6,495 bases of DNA, from NCBI GenBank assembly GCA_039815505.1, contig JBCBZE010000199.1, positions 1 through 6,495 of the forward strand, read 5' to 3'. The stretch is from CANLWN01 sp039815505 (lineage in GTDB: Bacteria > Bacteroidota > Bacteroidia > Flavobacteriales > Flavobacteriaceae). The notes beneath the pieces are model-generated. The model saw only the letters and a list, made by a program, of their open reading frames with translations. It did not search any database and was not told the DNA's origin. A program made the position numbers and the translations under genes. This document shows, piece by piece, positions 1 through 6,494 of this stretch; the stretch's first letter is position 1; each line of letters begins with the position of its first letter.

Positions 1-1062
1 GTTGGGTGCCCTTGTTGTATCGAACTGGCTTTGTTGACTTAGCATTACAAAAGGTTTTTTGTTATGCCTTCCTTCCCAAGCATCTTTTTCACTTGCTGCA
101 ATTTCCTTAAAAGTACCGCCTATATGCACGGTAGAGGCGTCAAGACAATTGGGGTCGTTCCAGGGAATAGGTGCGTCCAGGGCGTAGTCTATTTTAAAGA
201 CCCCAGGTCCATAACGGTATTTTTTCAACCGTTTTCCAAAGGATTTGGGTAATTGGTCTTTGGCAATTTCGGCCAACTGTATAGGATCGGTATCAAAAAT
301 GTACTTTTTTGCTTCGGGCAATTGATTATAATCCTCAATTTTGGTAGAAAACATAAATTCTCCACCCAAGCTGGTATAGTAGGCGGACAAGGCCTTTGAT
401 ATACTTTGAGAGCCACCTTTAGGTATAGCCCAATTTTCTACATGTGCTGTTGTTAAAAACATTAAACCTATTGCAGTAGTAAAGAATTTATTGAACGGCA
501 AAACACTATGTGCGGCGCAGCCAGCAAAAAGCGCTTTGGTCCGTTCATCTTTAAAGGCGTGTTTTGCATACAAAGAAGCAGGTTGAAAAGCTTTTAGGCC
601 AAATTGCATTAATAACCAAGGATCTTTTGGAATCCCCAAGGGTTTTAGACTGTCCGCCAATAAGTTGTCCGCTTTTTTTACAAATGGCAATACCAACTTC
701 TTATACCTTTGTTGATCAACCCCTAAATTACAAGCCGTTTCTTCCAAGGATTTGGATAGCATTACCGCCTCTTTGTCATCCAACGGATGTGCAACGGATG
801 CTTTGGGAATAATCCATTCCAGACCAAATTTATCCAGGGGCAATGTTTTTAGATAAGGCGATAGATACCCCATGGGGTGTACTGCCGAACAAACATCATG
901 ATGAAATCCCGGAAGCGTTAGCTCATCCGTCCTTGTACCTCCCCCCGGGGTGTCGGCACCTTCAATGATCAATACGCCTAGACCTTTTTCTGACAGTGCT
1001 ATGCCAGCGCTAAGACCGTTGGGTCCTGAACCGATAATTACCACGTCATATTTCTTGTTCAT
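1..1062 (-). CDS. Phytoene-dehydrogenase-like NAD(P)/FAD-dependent oxidoreductase (partial, C-terminus beyond left edge)
   Basis: The frame from the ATG at 1062 is open for 354 codons to base 1, so the C-terminal part (probably 100 or more residues, since the family is usually about 460-540) lies outside the window. The N-terminus is a classic FAD-binding Rossmann fold: a hydrophobic strand, then GSGPNGLSAG (residues 11-20), an acidic E34 at the end of the second strand where the FAD ribose binds, and GGGTRT (40-45). Further on are GGSQSISKAL (216-225) and a QFDTTRAP segment at the left edge, typical of the COG1233 (CrtI-related) group. The family includes carotenoid desaturases and isomerases, but many bacterial members have no known substrate, and no other carotenoid gene is visible, so I do not call it crtI. 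It acts in the cytoplasm or at the membrane. It follows the YfcC-like gene by 65 bp on the same strand, and no separate promoter is evident in the gap. No Shine-Dalgarno sequence precedes the start; the start is set by the Rossmann strand beginning at residue 5. Confidence 0.88.
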   Translation of the reverse strand, partial: MNKKYDVVIIGSGPNGLSAGIALSEKGLGVLIIEGADTPGGGTRTDELTLPGFHHDVCSAVHPMGYLSPYLKTLPLDKFGLEWIIPKASVAHPLDDKEAVMLSKSLEETACNLGVDQQRYKKLVLPFVKKADNLLADSLKPLGIPKDPWLLMQFGLKAFQPASLYAKHAFKDERTKALFAGCAAHSVLPFNKFFTTAIGLMFLTTAHVENWAIPKGGSQSISKALSAYYTSLGGEFMFSTKIEDYNQLPEAKKYIFDTDPIQLAEIAKDQLPKSFGKRLKKYRYGPGVFKIDYALDAPIPWNDPNCLDASTVHIGGTFKEIAASEKDAWEGRHNKKPFVMLSQQSQFDTTRAPN

Positions 1063-1127
1063 TGATCACGCTTTACAGGTTTCATCTTTATATATGCTTT
1101 TAACTCTTTAGGTTCTTATTTAGTATA
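1063..1127. other. Short intergenic gap between two minus-strand genes
   Basis: This 65-bp AT-rich spacer holds no recognisable TAnnTTTG/TTG promoter pair and no GC-rich hairpin followed by a T run, so co-transcription of the transporter and oxidoreductase genes is the simplest reading. An eight-codon mini-ORF (minus strand 1085-1059, MKPVKRDQ) begins in it. Its TGA overlaps the oxidoreductase ATG as ATGA. This could be chance. Confidence 0.5.
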
Positions 1128-2633
1128 TTAGATATAGACAGAAACGGTAAGAACTATCATTACCATGGCACAAAGCCATAAAACTAGGGGGGTTACAAAC
1201 TTCAACCATTTCTCATAGCCTATGTTTGCTATGGCCAAAGAAGCTAAAATAATACCTGTTGGACTAACGAATCTAAAAAGCCCCATACCATATTGGTAGG
1301 CGCTTACCATAATTTCCCTACCCACTCCCACGCTGTCTGCCAAAGGTGACATGATAGGCATTGTTAATACGGCCATGCCCGAAGAAGAGGGAATAAAGAA
1401 GGAAAGCCCACTATAGATAAAGAGTACGGTATTGATGAAAAACCCTTTATGCATGCCCTCGGTAATGGAGCTGGCATAGTATAATAAAGTGTCGCTTATT
1501 AAGCCATCTTCCATTAAAAGGGTCACTCCTCTGGCAATTCCAATAATAAAGGCTACCCCTAATAAATCAGTGGCTCCTGAAATAAACTGGTTTACAAAGT
1601 CTCTTTCATTCATTCTATGAACAATACCTATCAGAATAGCTCCTGCTAAAAAAACAGAAGTCATTTCCAAGAACCACCAGCCCAAATTTGATACCCCGTA
1701 GACCATTACGATAAAACATGCACTAAAAAGCAACAAAACCAAACGTAACCTAGCTGTTAACTTTGGTGCATTGGCCGTGACCTTCCCGGCAAATAATTGT
1801 TCAATACTTTCCTTTTGTTCAAAAATCAGGGAGCGCGAAGGGTCCTTTTTTACCCTTTGGGCATATCTAGTAATATAAATAATACAAATACATAGGCCCA
1901 GTATCAAAACAAGTAACCTGTTATTGAGACCTATTGTCCAATTAATGCCAGCCGCATCGGAAGCAATAATAGTGCTAAAGGGATTAGCGGTAGATGCCAA
2001 GGTACCTATTGTAGACCCTATATATACCGAAGCTATGGCTACAATTGCATCGTATTTGGCGGCCAGGAAAATGGGAATCAAAATTGGATAGAAAGCAATG
2101 GTTTCCTCTTCTAGACCAAAGGTGGTGCCGCCCAGGGCAATCAGGGTGGTCACCATTACAATAAGAAAAAATTCCTTTCCCTTAAGTTGTATTGCCAGCC
2201 ATGCAATGCCCGCCTCAAAAGCACCCGTGGCGTTTACAATGGCAATAAGCCCACCGATAATCAACACCAAAAGGATAATATCCGAAGCTTGTATGATTCC
2301 TTTTAAGGGCGCTTGTATAAAGGCAACAATACCTTGGGGCCTTGTGTCCAGTTTTTTAAAAGAACCTGGAATACTAATAGGTTTACCAATAGCTCCTTCG
2401 GTAAACTTTGCTAAAGGAATCCTTATGTGAAGTATATCCAAAGTTTCTTGGGAAGCCTCTAACACATCACTATTTGTCCGAGTTGTTCTAATGAAATGCT
2501 GATTCTCTGCGTCATAGGACAAACGATCGTATTGCCCAGCTGGAATCAACCATGTTAGGATGGCGACAAAACCTGCAATGATAAATAGTATGGTATGTGC
2601 TGTGGGAAAGTTTATTTTTTTTAATCGCATCAT
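1128..2633 (-). CDS. YfcC family (DcuC/ArcD-related) inner-membrane transporter
   Basis: This is a complete 501-residue polytopic membrane protein with roughly a dozen hydrophobic segments. The first is at about residues 12-30, followed by a soluble loop of some 80 residues, then clustered segments from about 115 to 256 and from about 296 to 500, split by a charged cytoplasmic-looking loop (257-295). The arrangement, with IPAG after TM1 (30-33), IGGLIAIVNATGA (126-138), GLEEE (173-177), GSTIGTLASTANPFS (206-220), the serine-rich re-entrant-like SSSGMAVLTMPIMSPLAD (416-433) and the SPTG motif (457-460), matches what I recall of E. coli YfcC and the C4-dicarboxylate anaerobic carrier superfamily (COG1288). 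The substrate cannot be read from the sequence; relatives are described as dicarboxylate carriers or amino-acid exchangers. Length is normal for the family. Translation starts at one of two adjacent ATGs (2633 or 2630). It is divergent from ung across 74 bp and probably first in a transcript with the downstream oxidoreductase gene. Confidence 0.88.
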   Translation of the reverse strand: MMRLKKINFPTAHTILFIIAGFVAILTWLIPAGQYDRLSYDAENQHFIRTTRTNSDVLEASQETLDILHIRIPLAKFTEGAIGKPISIPGSFKKLDTRPQGIVAFIQAPLKGIIQASDIILLVLIIGGLIAIVNATGAFEAGIAWLAIQLKGKEFFLIVMVTTLIALGGTTFGLEEETIAFYPILIPIFLAAKYDAIVAIASVYIGSTIGTLASTANPFSTIIASDAAGINWTIGLNNRLLVLILGLCICIIYITRYAQRVKKDPSRSLIFEQKESIEQLFAGKVTANAPKLTARLRLVLLLFSACFIVMVYGVSNLGWWFLEMTSVFLAGAILIGIVHRMNERDFVNQFISGATDLLGVAFIIGIARGVTLLMEDGLISDTLLYYASSITEGMHKGFFINTVLFIYSGLSFFIPSSSGMAVLTMPIMSPLADSVGVGREIMVSAYQYGMGLFRFVSPTGIILASLAIANIGYEKWLKFVTPLVLWLCAMVMIVLTVSVYI

Positions 2634-2656
2634 CTCTGATCGGTTTTACGCAAAGG

Positions 2657-2686
2657 TTCGGTAAGATATTATTATTTTTAGTTTTG
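2657..2686 (+). promoter_or_regulatory. Candidate Bacteroidota-type promoter of ung
   Basis: TAGTTTTG at 2679-2686 matches the Bacteroidota -7 consensus TAnnTTTG at all six defined positions. Nineteen bases upstream lies TTC (2657-2659), one base off the -33 TTG element and at the usual spacing. Transcription would begin around 2691-2693, giving a leader of about 15 nt that is AT-rich and lacks a Shine-Dalgarno sequence. The motif is short and the sequence is AT-rich, so this remains a prediction. Confidence 0.5.
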
Positions 2687-2707
2687 TGGGGACAATAGCT
2701 AAATAAT

Positions 2708-3373
2708 ATGGAGGTAAACATAAATCAAAGCTGGAAAAACCAGTTAAAACACGAATTTGAACAACCCTATTTTTCTACATTGGTCAATTTTATTAAACAG
2801 GAGTACACCAGCGCGTTATGTTACCCCAAAGGGAAGGATATTTTTGCTGCCTTTGACCGTAGCCCATTTGATGATACCAAGGTTATCATTATAGGGCAAG
2901 ACCCCTATCATGGTCCCAATCAGGCAAATGGGTTATGTTTTTCAGTTAAGGACGGGATTCCACATCCGCCTTCACTTATCAATATTTTTAAGGAAATTGA
3001 GACCGATCTGGGAAAACCTTATCCTAAAAGTGGTAATCTGGAACGCTGGGCCGATCAAGGGGTTTTATTATTGAATGCGACTTTGACCGTTAGGGCGCAC
3101 CAAGCCGGAAGTCATCAAAAAAAAGGTTGGGAAACTTTCACGGATGCCGTTATTAAAAAATTATCGTTGGAAAAAGAAGGCTTGGTTTTTCTGCTTTGGG
3201 GTGGATTTGCCAAAAAGAAGGCAGCACTTATCAATGCCGATAAGCACCATATCCTCACTTCTGGGCATCCATCCCCTTTAAGCGCCAACAGAGGTTTATG
3301 GTTTGGGAACAAACATTTTAGTAATGCTAATGTATTATTGCGGCAAATGGGTAAAAAAACTATTGACTGGTAG
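2708..3373 (+). CDS. ung: Uracil-DNA glycosylase, family 1
   Basis: This enzyme removes uracil from DNA, produced by cytosine deamination or dUMP incorporation, by cleaving the N-glycosidic bond; it starts base-excision repair in the cytoplasm. The 221-residue protein has the expected length and all family-1 signatures. The water-activating motif GQDPYHG is at residues 63-69, with catalytic Asp65. The uracil-stacking Phe is in GLCFSV (F78). LLLNATLTV at 120-128 contains the uracil-binding Asn123. The minor-groove intercalation loop HPSPLSA is at 187-193, with His187 as the second catalytic residue. These positions are nearly identical to those of E. coli Ung (Asp64, His187). The ATG at 2708 gives an N-terminus of normal length with the W-x-x-x-L start typical of the family. 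The gene stands alone on the plus strand, divergent from the YfcC-like transporter and convergent with the binding-protein gene. The sequence shows nothing odd. Confidence 0.98.
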   Translation: MEVNINQSWKNQLKHEFEQPYFSTLVNFIKQEYTSALCYPKGKDIFAAFDRSPFDDTKVIIIGQDPYHGPNQANGLCFSVKDGIPHPPSLINIFKEIETDLGKPYPKSGNLERWADQGVLLLNATLTVRAHQAGSHQKKGWETFTDAVIKKLSLEKEGLVFLLWGGFAKKKAALINADKHHILTSGHPSPLSANRGLWFGNKHFSNANVLLRQMGKKTIDW

Positions 3374-3438
3374 GTGTTTCCATTAGACTACCTAATATAA
3401 CATCACTGGTTTTAGTTGTTACGGCTATGATAATAAAG
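3374..3438. other. Convergent intergenic gap without a clear terminator
   Basis: These 65 bp separate the ends of ung (plus) and the binding-protein gene (minus). Only weak inverted repeats are present: GGTAG/CTACC (3369-3373 with 3388-3392), which overlaps the ung stop codon, and TAACA/TGTTA (3398-3402 with 3417-3421). Neither has a GC-rich stem or an adjacent T run, so I cannot assign an intrinsic terminator for either transcript. Confidence 0.5.
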
Positions 3439-4287
3439 TTAGGAGAGTATTATTTTATGGATGGGCTCCACATGGTTAATTAAATCTAAATTCAACAATG
3501 TAGCCTGTACTTTTTTAAGTGTTTCGGTATGTATTTGGGATTGGCTCCATTGGGTCATGGACAACCATTCGCGAATATCCGTCAATTGTTGCCCATAGCT
3601 ATTGGCCAACGTCCTATCTATGCTTGGAATGGATTTAAATTCAGAGGTATAGGTATTGATAATCTCTAAAATATGTTTTAAGAGACTTTTATTTTGCATG
3701 ATGAAGTTATCCGTGGCGGCAATAACGAAACATGGCCAAGGGGTAGGGCAATCTATCAATCTTCTAAAGGTACCATTATCCACAAGTGGTTTGGTAGTGA
3801 AATGTTCCCACATAAAATAATCGGCTTGTCCTGTAGTAAGGGCTTCAACGGCGCCCCCTAAATTATTGATTACCTGGAACTGTAATAATTTTGTATCCCA
3901 ACCTAACCGTTCGGCGTGTACATAGGCCATAAGATGGCTTCCACTGCCAAAACGGCTGATTGCCGCTTTGGTTCCTTCTAGATCTGAGATTGTATTATAT
4001 TCGCTTTTCATCGCAACATGCACCCCCCAATGCAAGGGGGAAGCGATATACTCCTGTATTATTTTAGATGGATTTCCTTCAGTAATACTTTTAACAAGCC
4101 CTTCCGTCAAAATAATAGCCAAATCCGTTTCCCCATTTTGAAGCATTTTACACATTTTTCCGGTACCTTCCGGAATATCGGTCCACTGTAAATCAATGCC
4201 CCTTTCCCGAAAAGCTTCTTCGGCTATGGCCATACGCCATGGGAGATTAAAATGCTCGGGCACCCCAATGATTTTTACGGTCTTCAA
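3439..4287 (-). CDS. Type-2 periplasmic-binding-fold protein without signal peptide (NMT1/SsuA-like, Ca3427-like)
   Basis: This is a complete 282-residue protein with the two-lobed substrate-binding fold seen in ABC solute receptors of the SsuA/TauA/ThiY/NMT1 group. Features include the opening strand KIIGVPEHFNLPW (5-17), LQNGETDLAI (49-58), the helix-capping SRFGSGSH (111-118), a lobe-crossing GGAVEALTTGQADYF (144-158) and PTPWPCFVI (181-189). The first beta strand begins at residue 3, so there is no signal peptide or lipobox Cys, and the start is fixed by an ATGA overlap with the upstream phosphorylase gene. The protein therefore should be cytosolic unless an unusual export route exists. 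It most resembles the subgroup named after Candida albicans Ca3427, whose ligand is not established as far as I know; this assignment is from memory of the family. It lacks the cysteine cluster of fungal Thi5 HMP-P synthases. No ABC permease or ATPase lies nearby. It is the last gene of a three-gene unit. The ligand is unknown; a nucleoside- or pyrimidine-related compound is only a guess from context. Confidence 0.8.
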   Translation of the reverse strand: MKTVKIIGVPEHFNLPWRMAIAEEAFRERGIDLQWTDIPEGTGKMCKMLQNGETDLAIILTEGLVKSITEGNPSKIIQEYIASPLHWGVHVAMKSEYNTISDLEGTKAAISRFGSGSHLMAYVHAERLGWDTKLLQFQVINNLGGAVEALTTGQADYFMWEHFTTKPLVDNGTFRRLIDCPTPWPCFVIAATDNFIMQNKSLLKHILEIINTYTSEFKSIPSIDRTLANSYGQQLTDIREWLSMTQWSQSQIHTETLKKVQATLLNLDLINHVEPIHKIILS

Positions 4288-5156
4288 GTGCTAACAAGTT
4301 TTTGTAAGGTATACTGAATTAGACTGTCGATATCTTCTTTTGGATTTATCGAAAACTCTCCAGTACTTCTGTTGGCTAAGACACAGTTCATGGATACCGC
4401 TCTATGTCCCATTAACTTGGCTAAACCATATATACCGGAGGTCTCCATTTCCAAGTTGGTTATCTGTAGGCCTTGGTAGTCAAAATTAGCGAGTTTAGAA
4501 TTTAAACCCGAATCTTGTGTTTTAAGACGAAGCATTCTGCCTTGGGGGCCATAAAAACCCACATTGGTGACAGTAAATCCCTTGATTACCTTATCGGAAA
4601 GCAGTTGTTCGCCCAATGCGGCATCAAAAGAGACTACATAGGGTCTAGATTTATGGGAATACCACTGCGCATGGGCTACGAACGCATCTTGAATTTTGGA
4701 ATTCTGGACGTGCCCACTTTCATAAAAGTGCAGTAAACTATCGAATCCCATTGCATATTCGCTCATTACAAATGAGCCTGTGGGAATATGGGGTTGAATG
4801 GACCCCGATGTTCCTATTCGTACAATATCCAAAGTGGTTTTGATAGTTTTAGGCTTCCTTGTAGTGAAATCGATATTCACCAAGGCATCTAACTCATTAA
4901 GCACAATATCTATATTGTCAGTCCCTATGCCCGTCGAAATTACGGTAATTCGCTTCCCATGTAAGCTTCCGGTATGCGTAATGAACTCTCGTTTTCCTTT
5001 TTTTATTTCAACAGTATCAAAATGGTCGGAAACGCTCGCCACGCGATCCGGGTCACCTACCGTTATTATAGTATCGGCAAGGTCTTGCGGCAACAAATTT
5101 AAGTGATAAATACTGTTATCGGTATTTAAGATAAGCTCTGATGGACGCAGTTGCAT
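4284..5156 (-). CDS. Nucleoside phosphorylase, uridine-phosphorylase type
   Basis: This is a complete 290-residue member of the PNP/UDP phosphorylase superfamily, which splits nucleosides with phosphate into base and (deoxy)ribose-1-phosphate in cytosolic salvage. Visible motifs are the phosphate-binding GDPDR (34-38, Arg38), STGIGTDN (74-81), RIGTSGSIQPHI (113-124, Arg113 and Thr116 expected at phosphate), FYGPQGR (201-207), the ribose-binding EMET (236-239) and NRSTGE (262-267). The Q-x-R at 205-207 aligns with the uracil-recognising Gln and Arg of E. coli Udp (PGQER) and human UPP1 (FYEGQGR), which favours pyrimidine nucleosides over purines. Length is somewhat above E. coli Udp (about 253), owing to an N-terminal extension and an insert near residues 95-110. 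The gene starts 1 bp after the DUF1835 stop and its TGA overlaps the next ATG, so translation of all three genes is probably coupled. I withhold the symbol udp because overall similarity looks distant. Confidence 0.88.
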   Translation of the reverse strand: MQLRPSELILNTDNSIYHLNLLPQDLADTIITVGDPDRVASVSDHFDTVEIKKGKREFITHTGSLHGKRITVISTGIGTDNIDIVLNELDALVNIDFTTRKPKTIKTTLDIVRIGTSGSIQPHIPTGSFVMSEYAMGFDSLLHFYESGHVQNSKIQDAFVAHAQWYSHKSRPYVVSFDAALGEQLLSDKVIKGFTVTNVGFYGPQGRMLRLKTQDSGLNSKLANFDYQGLQITNLEMETSGIYGLAKLMGHRAVSMNCVLANRSTGEFSINPKEDIDSLIQYTLQKLVST

Positions 5157-5157
5157 A

Positions 5158-6090
5158 CTATAATTTTAGTATTCGGTCCGTAGTGGTATTATAGAGAAAA
5201 TTATATTTTAAAGCCCCGCCTAAATAAACTTCATTATCCCGAATAACCGAGTAGTAATTGGTTTTTCCTTCCAATATCTGTTTGCCTTTTCTTGTGAGCT
5301 TTACAGGGTTAAAAGAGTTGAACAATGGTTTTAGTCTGGAAAGGGCACGCTGATACTGGCTATCGCCATATCCATAGATCCCTTGATTCTCTAGAATGGT
5401 CTTGAGCAATTCGTTCTTGGAAGCCGGTTTTTTTTCTAGGGAAAGCTGTAATACCTTATTTTCCATCTGGTTTAATCCATTCTTGATATATGGGAACCGC
5501 TTTAGATGGGCGGCAATGGCATCCCCCAAATAATCAAAGCTATAATTATCAAAATCAGTAAGGTTTTCTAAACGAATAGGACTATCACTACAATAAAGTT
5601 GCCAGACATAATCGGCATATTCTATATCATCTTGGGTCAGTATGGTACGGTTTTGATATAATTTAAGTAAATGCTCGTTACTTAATTCGTTTAAACTGTA
5701 CAACTTATCGGTTTCATCTTCCTTACCACTGCAAACCAGGGAAATTTCAGCGTGCCTTCTATGTGCCTTGAGCCAGCTGATTACAGCAAGCATGTTTATC
5801 TGACAGAACAGATCATACTCAAACCAAAGCACAATACTATCCTGTTGTTTATGGTTACATAAAGAACGATATTCCTTTAAGGTAAGTTCTATAAAACTGG
5901 ATTTAGAGACCTTGTAATTTTTATGGAGGAACTCAAATCGGGTCTTCCAAAAGGATTCGCTTCCTACATTGGTGAGGGTTTTTCCTTCGCATAACATATC
6001 TCTCCAAGTAATGACATCTCCCTTTAAATCAAGGGTATTCAGCCTCTCGGTAAAACTATCACCATTGGTAATGTGTAAAAGGGAACTCAT
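5158..6090 (-). CDS. DUF1835 domain-containing protein of unknown function
   Basis: This is a complete 310-residue soluble protein with no signal peptide or membrane segment. The N-terminus carries the DUF1835 hallmarks: HITNGDSF (6-13), then GDVITWRDMLCEGK (24-37), with the conserved Asp of the NGDS turn and the W-R-D-x-L-x-E-G signature. A hydrophobic helix-rich stretch follows (VLWFEYDLFCQINMLAVI, 87-104). After residue 180 comes the usual companion region: LGDAIAAHLKRFP (188-200), a helical segment from LNQMENKVL (206-214), YGDSQYQRALSRL (241-253) that looks like a recognition helix, and LTRKGKQILEGK (265-276), which reads like the wing of a winged helix. That last resemblance is my inference. 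No biochemical function is established for the family that I know of. It is the first gene of the unit with the nucleoside phosphorylase (1-bp gap) and the binding-fold protein, and has its own candidate promoter upstream. Confidence 0.85.
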   Translation of the reverse strand: MSSLLHITNGDSFTERLNTLDLKGDVITWRDMLCEGKTLTNVGSESFWKTRFEFLHKNYKVSKSSFIELTLKEYRSLCNHKQQDSIVLWFEYDLFCQINMLAVISWLKAHRRHAEISLVCSGKEDETDKLYSLNELSNEHLLKLYQNRTILTQDDIEYADYVWQLYCSDSPIRLENLTDFDNYSFDYLGDAIAAHLKRFPYIKNGLNQMENKVLQLSLEKKPASKNELLKTILENQGIYGYGDSQYQRALSRLKPLFNSFNPVKLTRKGKQILEGKTNYYSVIRDNEVYLGGALKYNFLYNTTTDRILKL

Positions 6091-6107
6091 ATTGGCGGTT
6101 TGTTGAT

Positions 6108-6141
6108 TAGATTTTAACGATTAAAAGTAACATTTAATCTA
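6108..6141. repeat. Nested AT-rich inverted repeats overlapping the candidate promoter
   Basis: Plus-strand TAGATT (6108-6113) pairs with AATCTA (6136-6141). Inside it, TTTTAA (6112-6117) pairs with TTAAAA (6121-6126) around CGA, and GATTAAA (6119-6125) pairs with TTTAATC (6133-6139). The arms are perfect but short and made mostly of A and T, so chance is possible. If functional, the position over the predicted -7 element would fit an operator. Confidence 0.3.
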
Positions 6142-6151
6142 TAAGAACAAA
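6122..6151 (-). promoter_or_regulatory. Candidate promoter of the DUF1835/phosphorylase/binding-protein unit
   Basis: Read on the minus strand, TTTG (6151-6148) is followed after 18 bp by TACTTTTA (6129-6122). This matches the Bacteroidota -33 TTG and -7 TAnnTTTG elements with one mismatch (final G to A) and near-standard spacing. Transcription would start near 6115, giving a leader of roughly 25 nt that has no Shine-Dalgarno sequence. The 77-bp gap from the SUI1 gene leaves room for a separate promoter, but read-through from SUI1 is not excluded. Confidence 0.45.
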
Positions 6152-6167
6152 AAAAATTAACAGAAAA

Positions 6168-6494
6168 CTAGCCGCCTACCCGCTTTACCTTAAAGCCTTT
6201 TGCTCTTAATATATCCATTATTTGATCCCTGTAATCGCCCTGTATGATTATCTTATCATTCTTGAAACTGCCACCCACGCTTAGTTTAGTCTTTAATTCC
6301 TTGGCAAGCTTCTTGAAATCAGAGTCAGCACCGGTATAACCTTCCAAAATGGTAATTGGTTTTCCCTTACGCTTTTCATATTTACAGATGATAGGCTCTT
6401 CCTGTAACCAAATGGTATTTTCCGCTTTCTTAGCCTCCGCTTTCTGTGGGATATGGTCCGGGAACAAATTTTTTAATTGGTCTTGCAGGTCCAT
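6168..6494 (-). CDS. SUI1/eIF1-like translation initiation factor (YciH family)
   Basis: This 108-residue protein ends in the SUI1 fold. A basic strand region (KYEKRKGKPITILEGYTG, 38-55) is followed by the helix DFKKLAKELKTKL (58-70), the glycine turn SVGGSFKNDKIIIQGDYRD (71-89) and the C-terminal helix and strand ending KGFKVKRVGG (99-108). The SVGGS, IIIQGDYRD and KRVGG segments are the family signatures. The bacterial homologue YciH is thought to act at the ribosome, affecting fidelity of start selection, as eIF1 does in eukaryotes; its role in this phylum is unproven. The N-terminal 35 residues (MDLQDQLKNLFPDH onward) are poorly conserved and charged. The ATG is one base from the window edge, so an upstream start cannot be excluded, but the length and the MDL start look complete for this phylum. 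It lies 77 bp upstream of the DUF1835 gene on the same strand. Confidence 0.9.
   Translation of the reverse strand: MDLQDQLKNLFPDHIPQKAEAKKAENTIWLQEEPIICKYEKRKGKPITILEGYTGADSDFKKLAKELKTKLSVGGSFKNDKIIIQGDYRDQIMDILRAKGFKVKRVGG

Noticed and set aside
64..812. Short open frames on both strands in the first 800 bases (64-252, 225-416, 564-812)
   Set aside because: All overlap the continuous minus-strand oxidoreductase frame that runs from 1062 to the left edge and carries clear FAD-binding motifs.
1..1062. Calling the left-edge oxidoreductase phytoene desaturase (crtI)
   Set aside because: The family covers many substrates, no phytoene synthase or other carotenoid gene is in view, and the C-terminus is missing.
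2098..2430. Plus-strand open frame of 110 codons inside the YfcC-like gene
   Set aside because: It is antisense to a well-supported transporter gene, shows no family motif, and its composition is what the reverse of a membrane-protein gene gives.
2651..2658. AACCTTTG on the minus strand as a -7 element for the YfcC-like gene
   Set aside because: It has one mismatch to TAnnTTTG and no TTG-like -33 element at a usual distance upstream, so the promoter of this gene is left unassigned.
2512..2721. Minus-strand 69-codon frame spanning the divergent gap between the transporter gene and ung
   Set aside because: It is rich in Cys, His and Asn without any domain, overlaps the transporter N-terminus out of frame, and covers the predicted ung promoter.
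3369..3421. Possible bidirectional terminator between ung and the binding-protein gene
   Set aside because: Only 5-bp arms with 14-nt loops are found, one overlapping the ung stop codon, and no T run follows.
3439..4287. Thi5/NMT1 HMP-P synthase as the identity of the binding-fold protein
   Set aside because: The fold is related, but the clustered cysteine motif of Thi5 is absent; the three cysteines (46, 180, 186) are scattered.
4798..5106. Plus-strand open frame of 102 codons opposite the nucleoside phosphorylase gene
   Set aside because: It is antisense to conserved phosphorylase motifs and has no recognisable domain, so it is a shadow frame.
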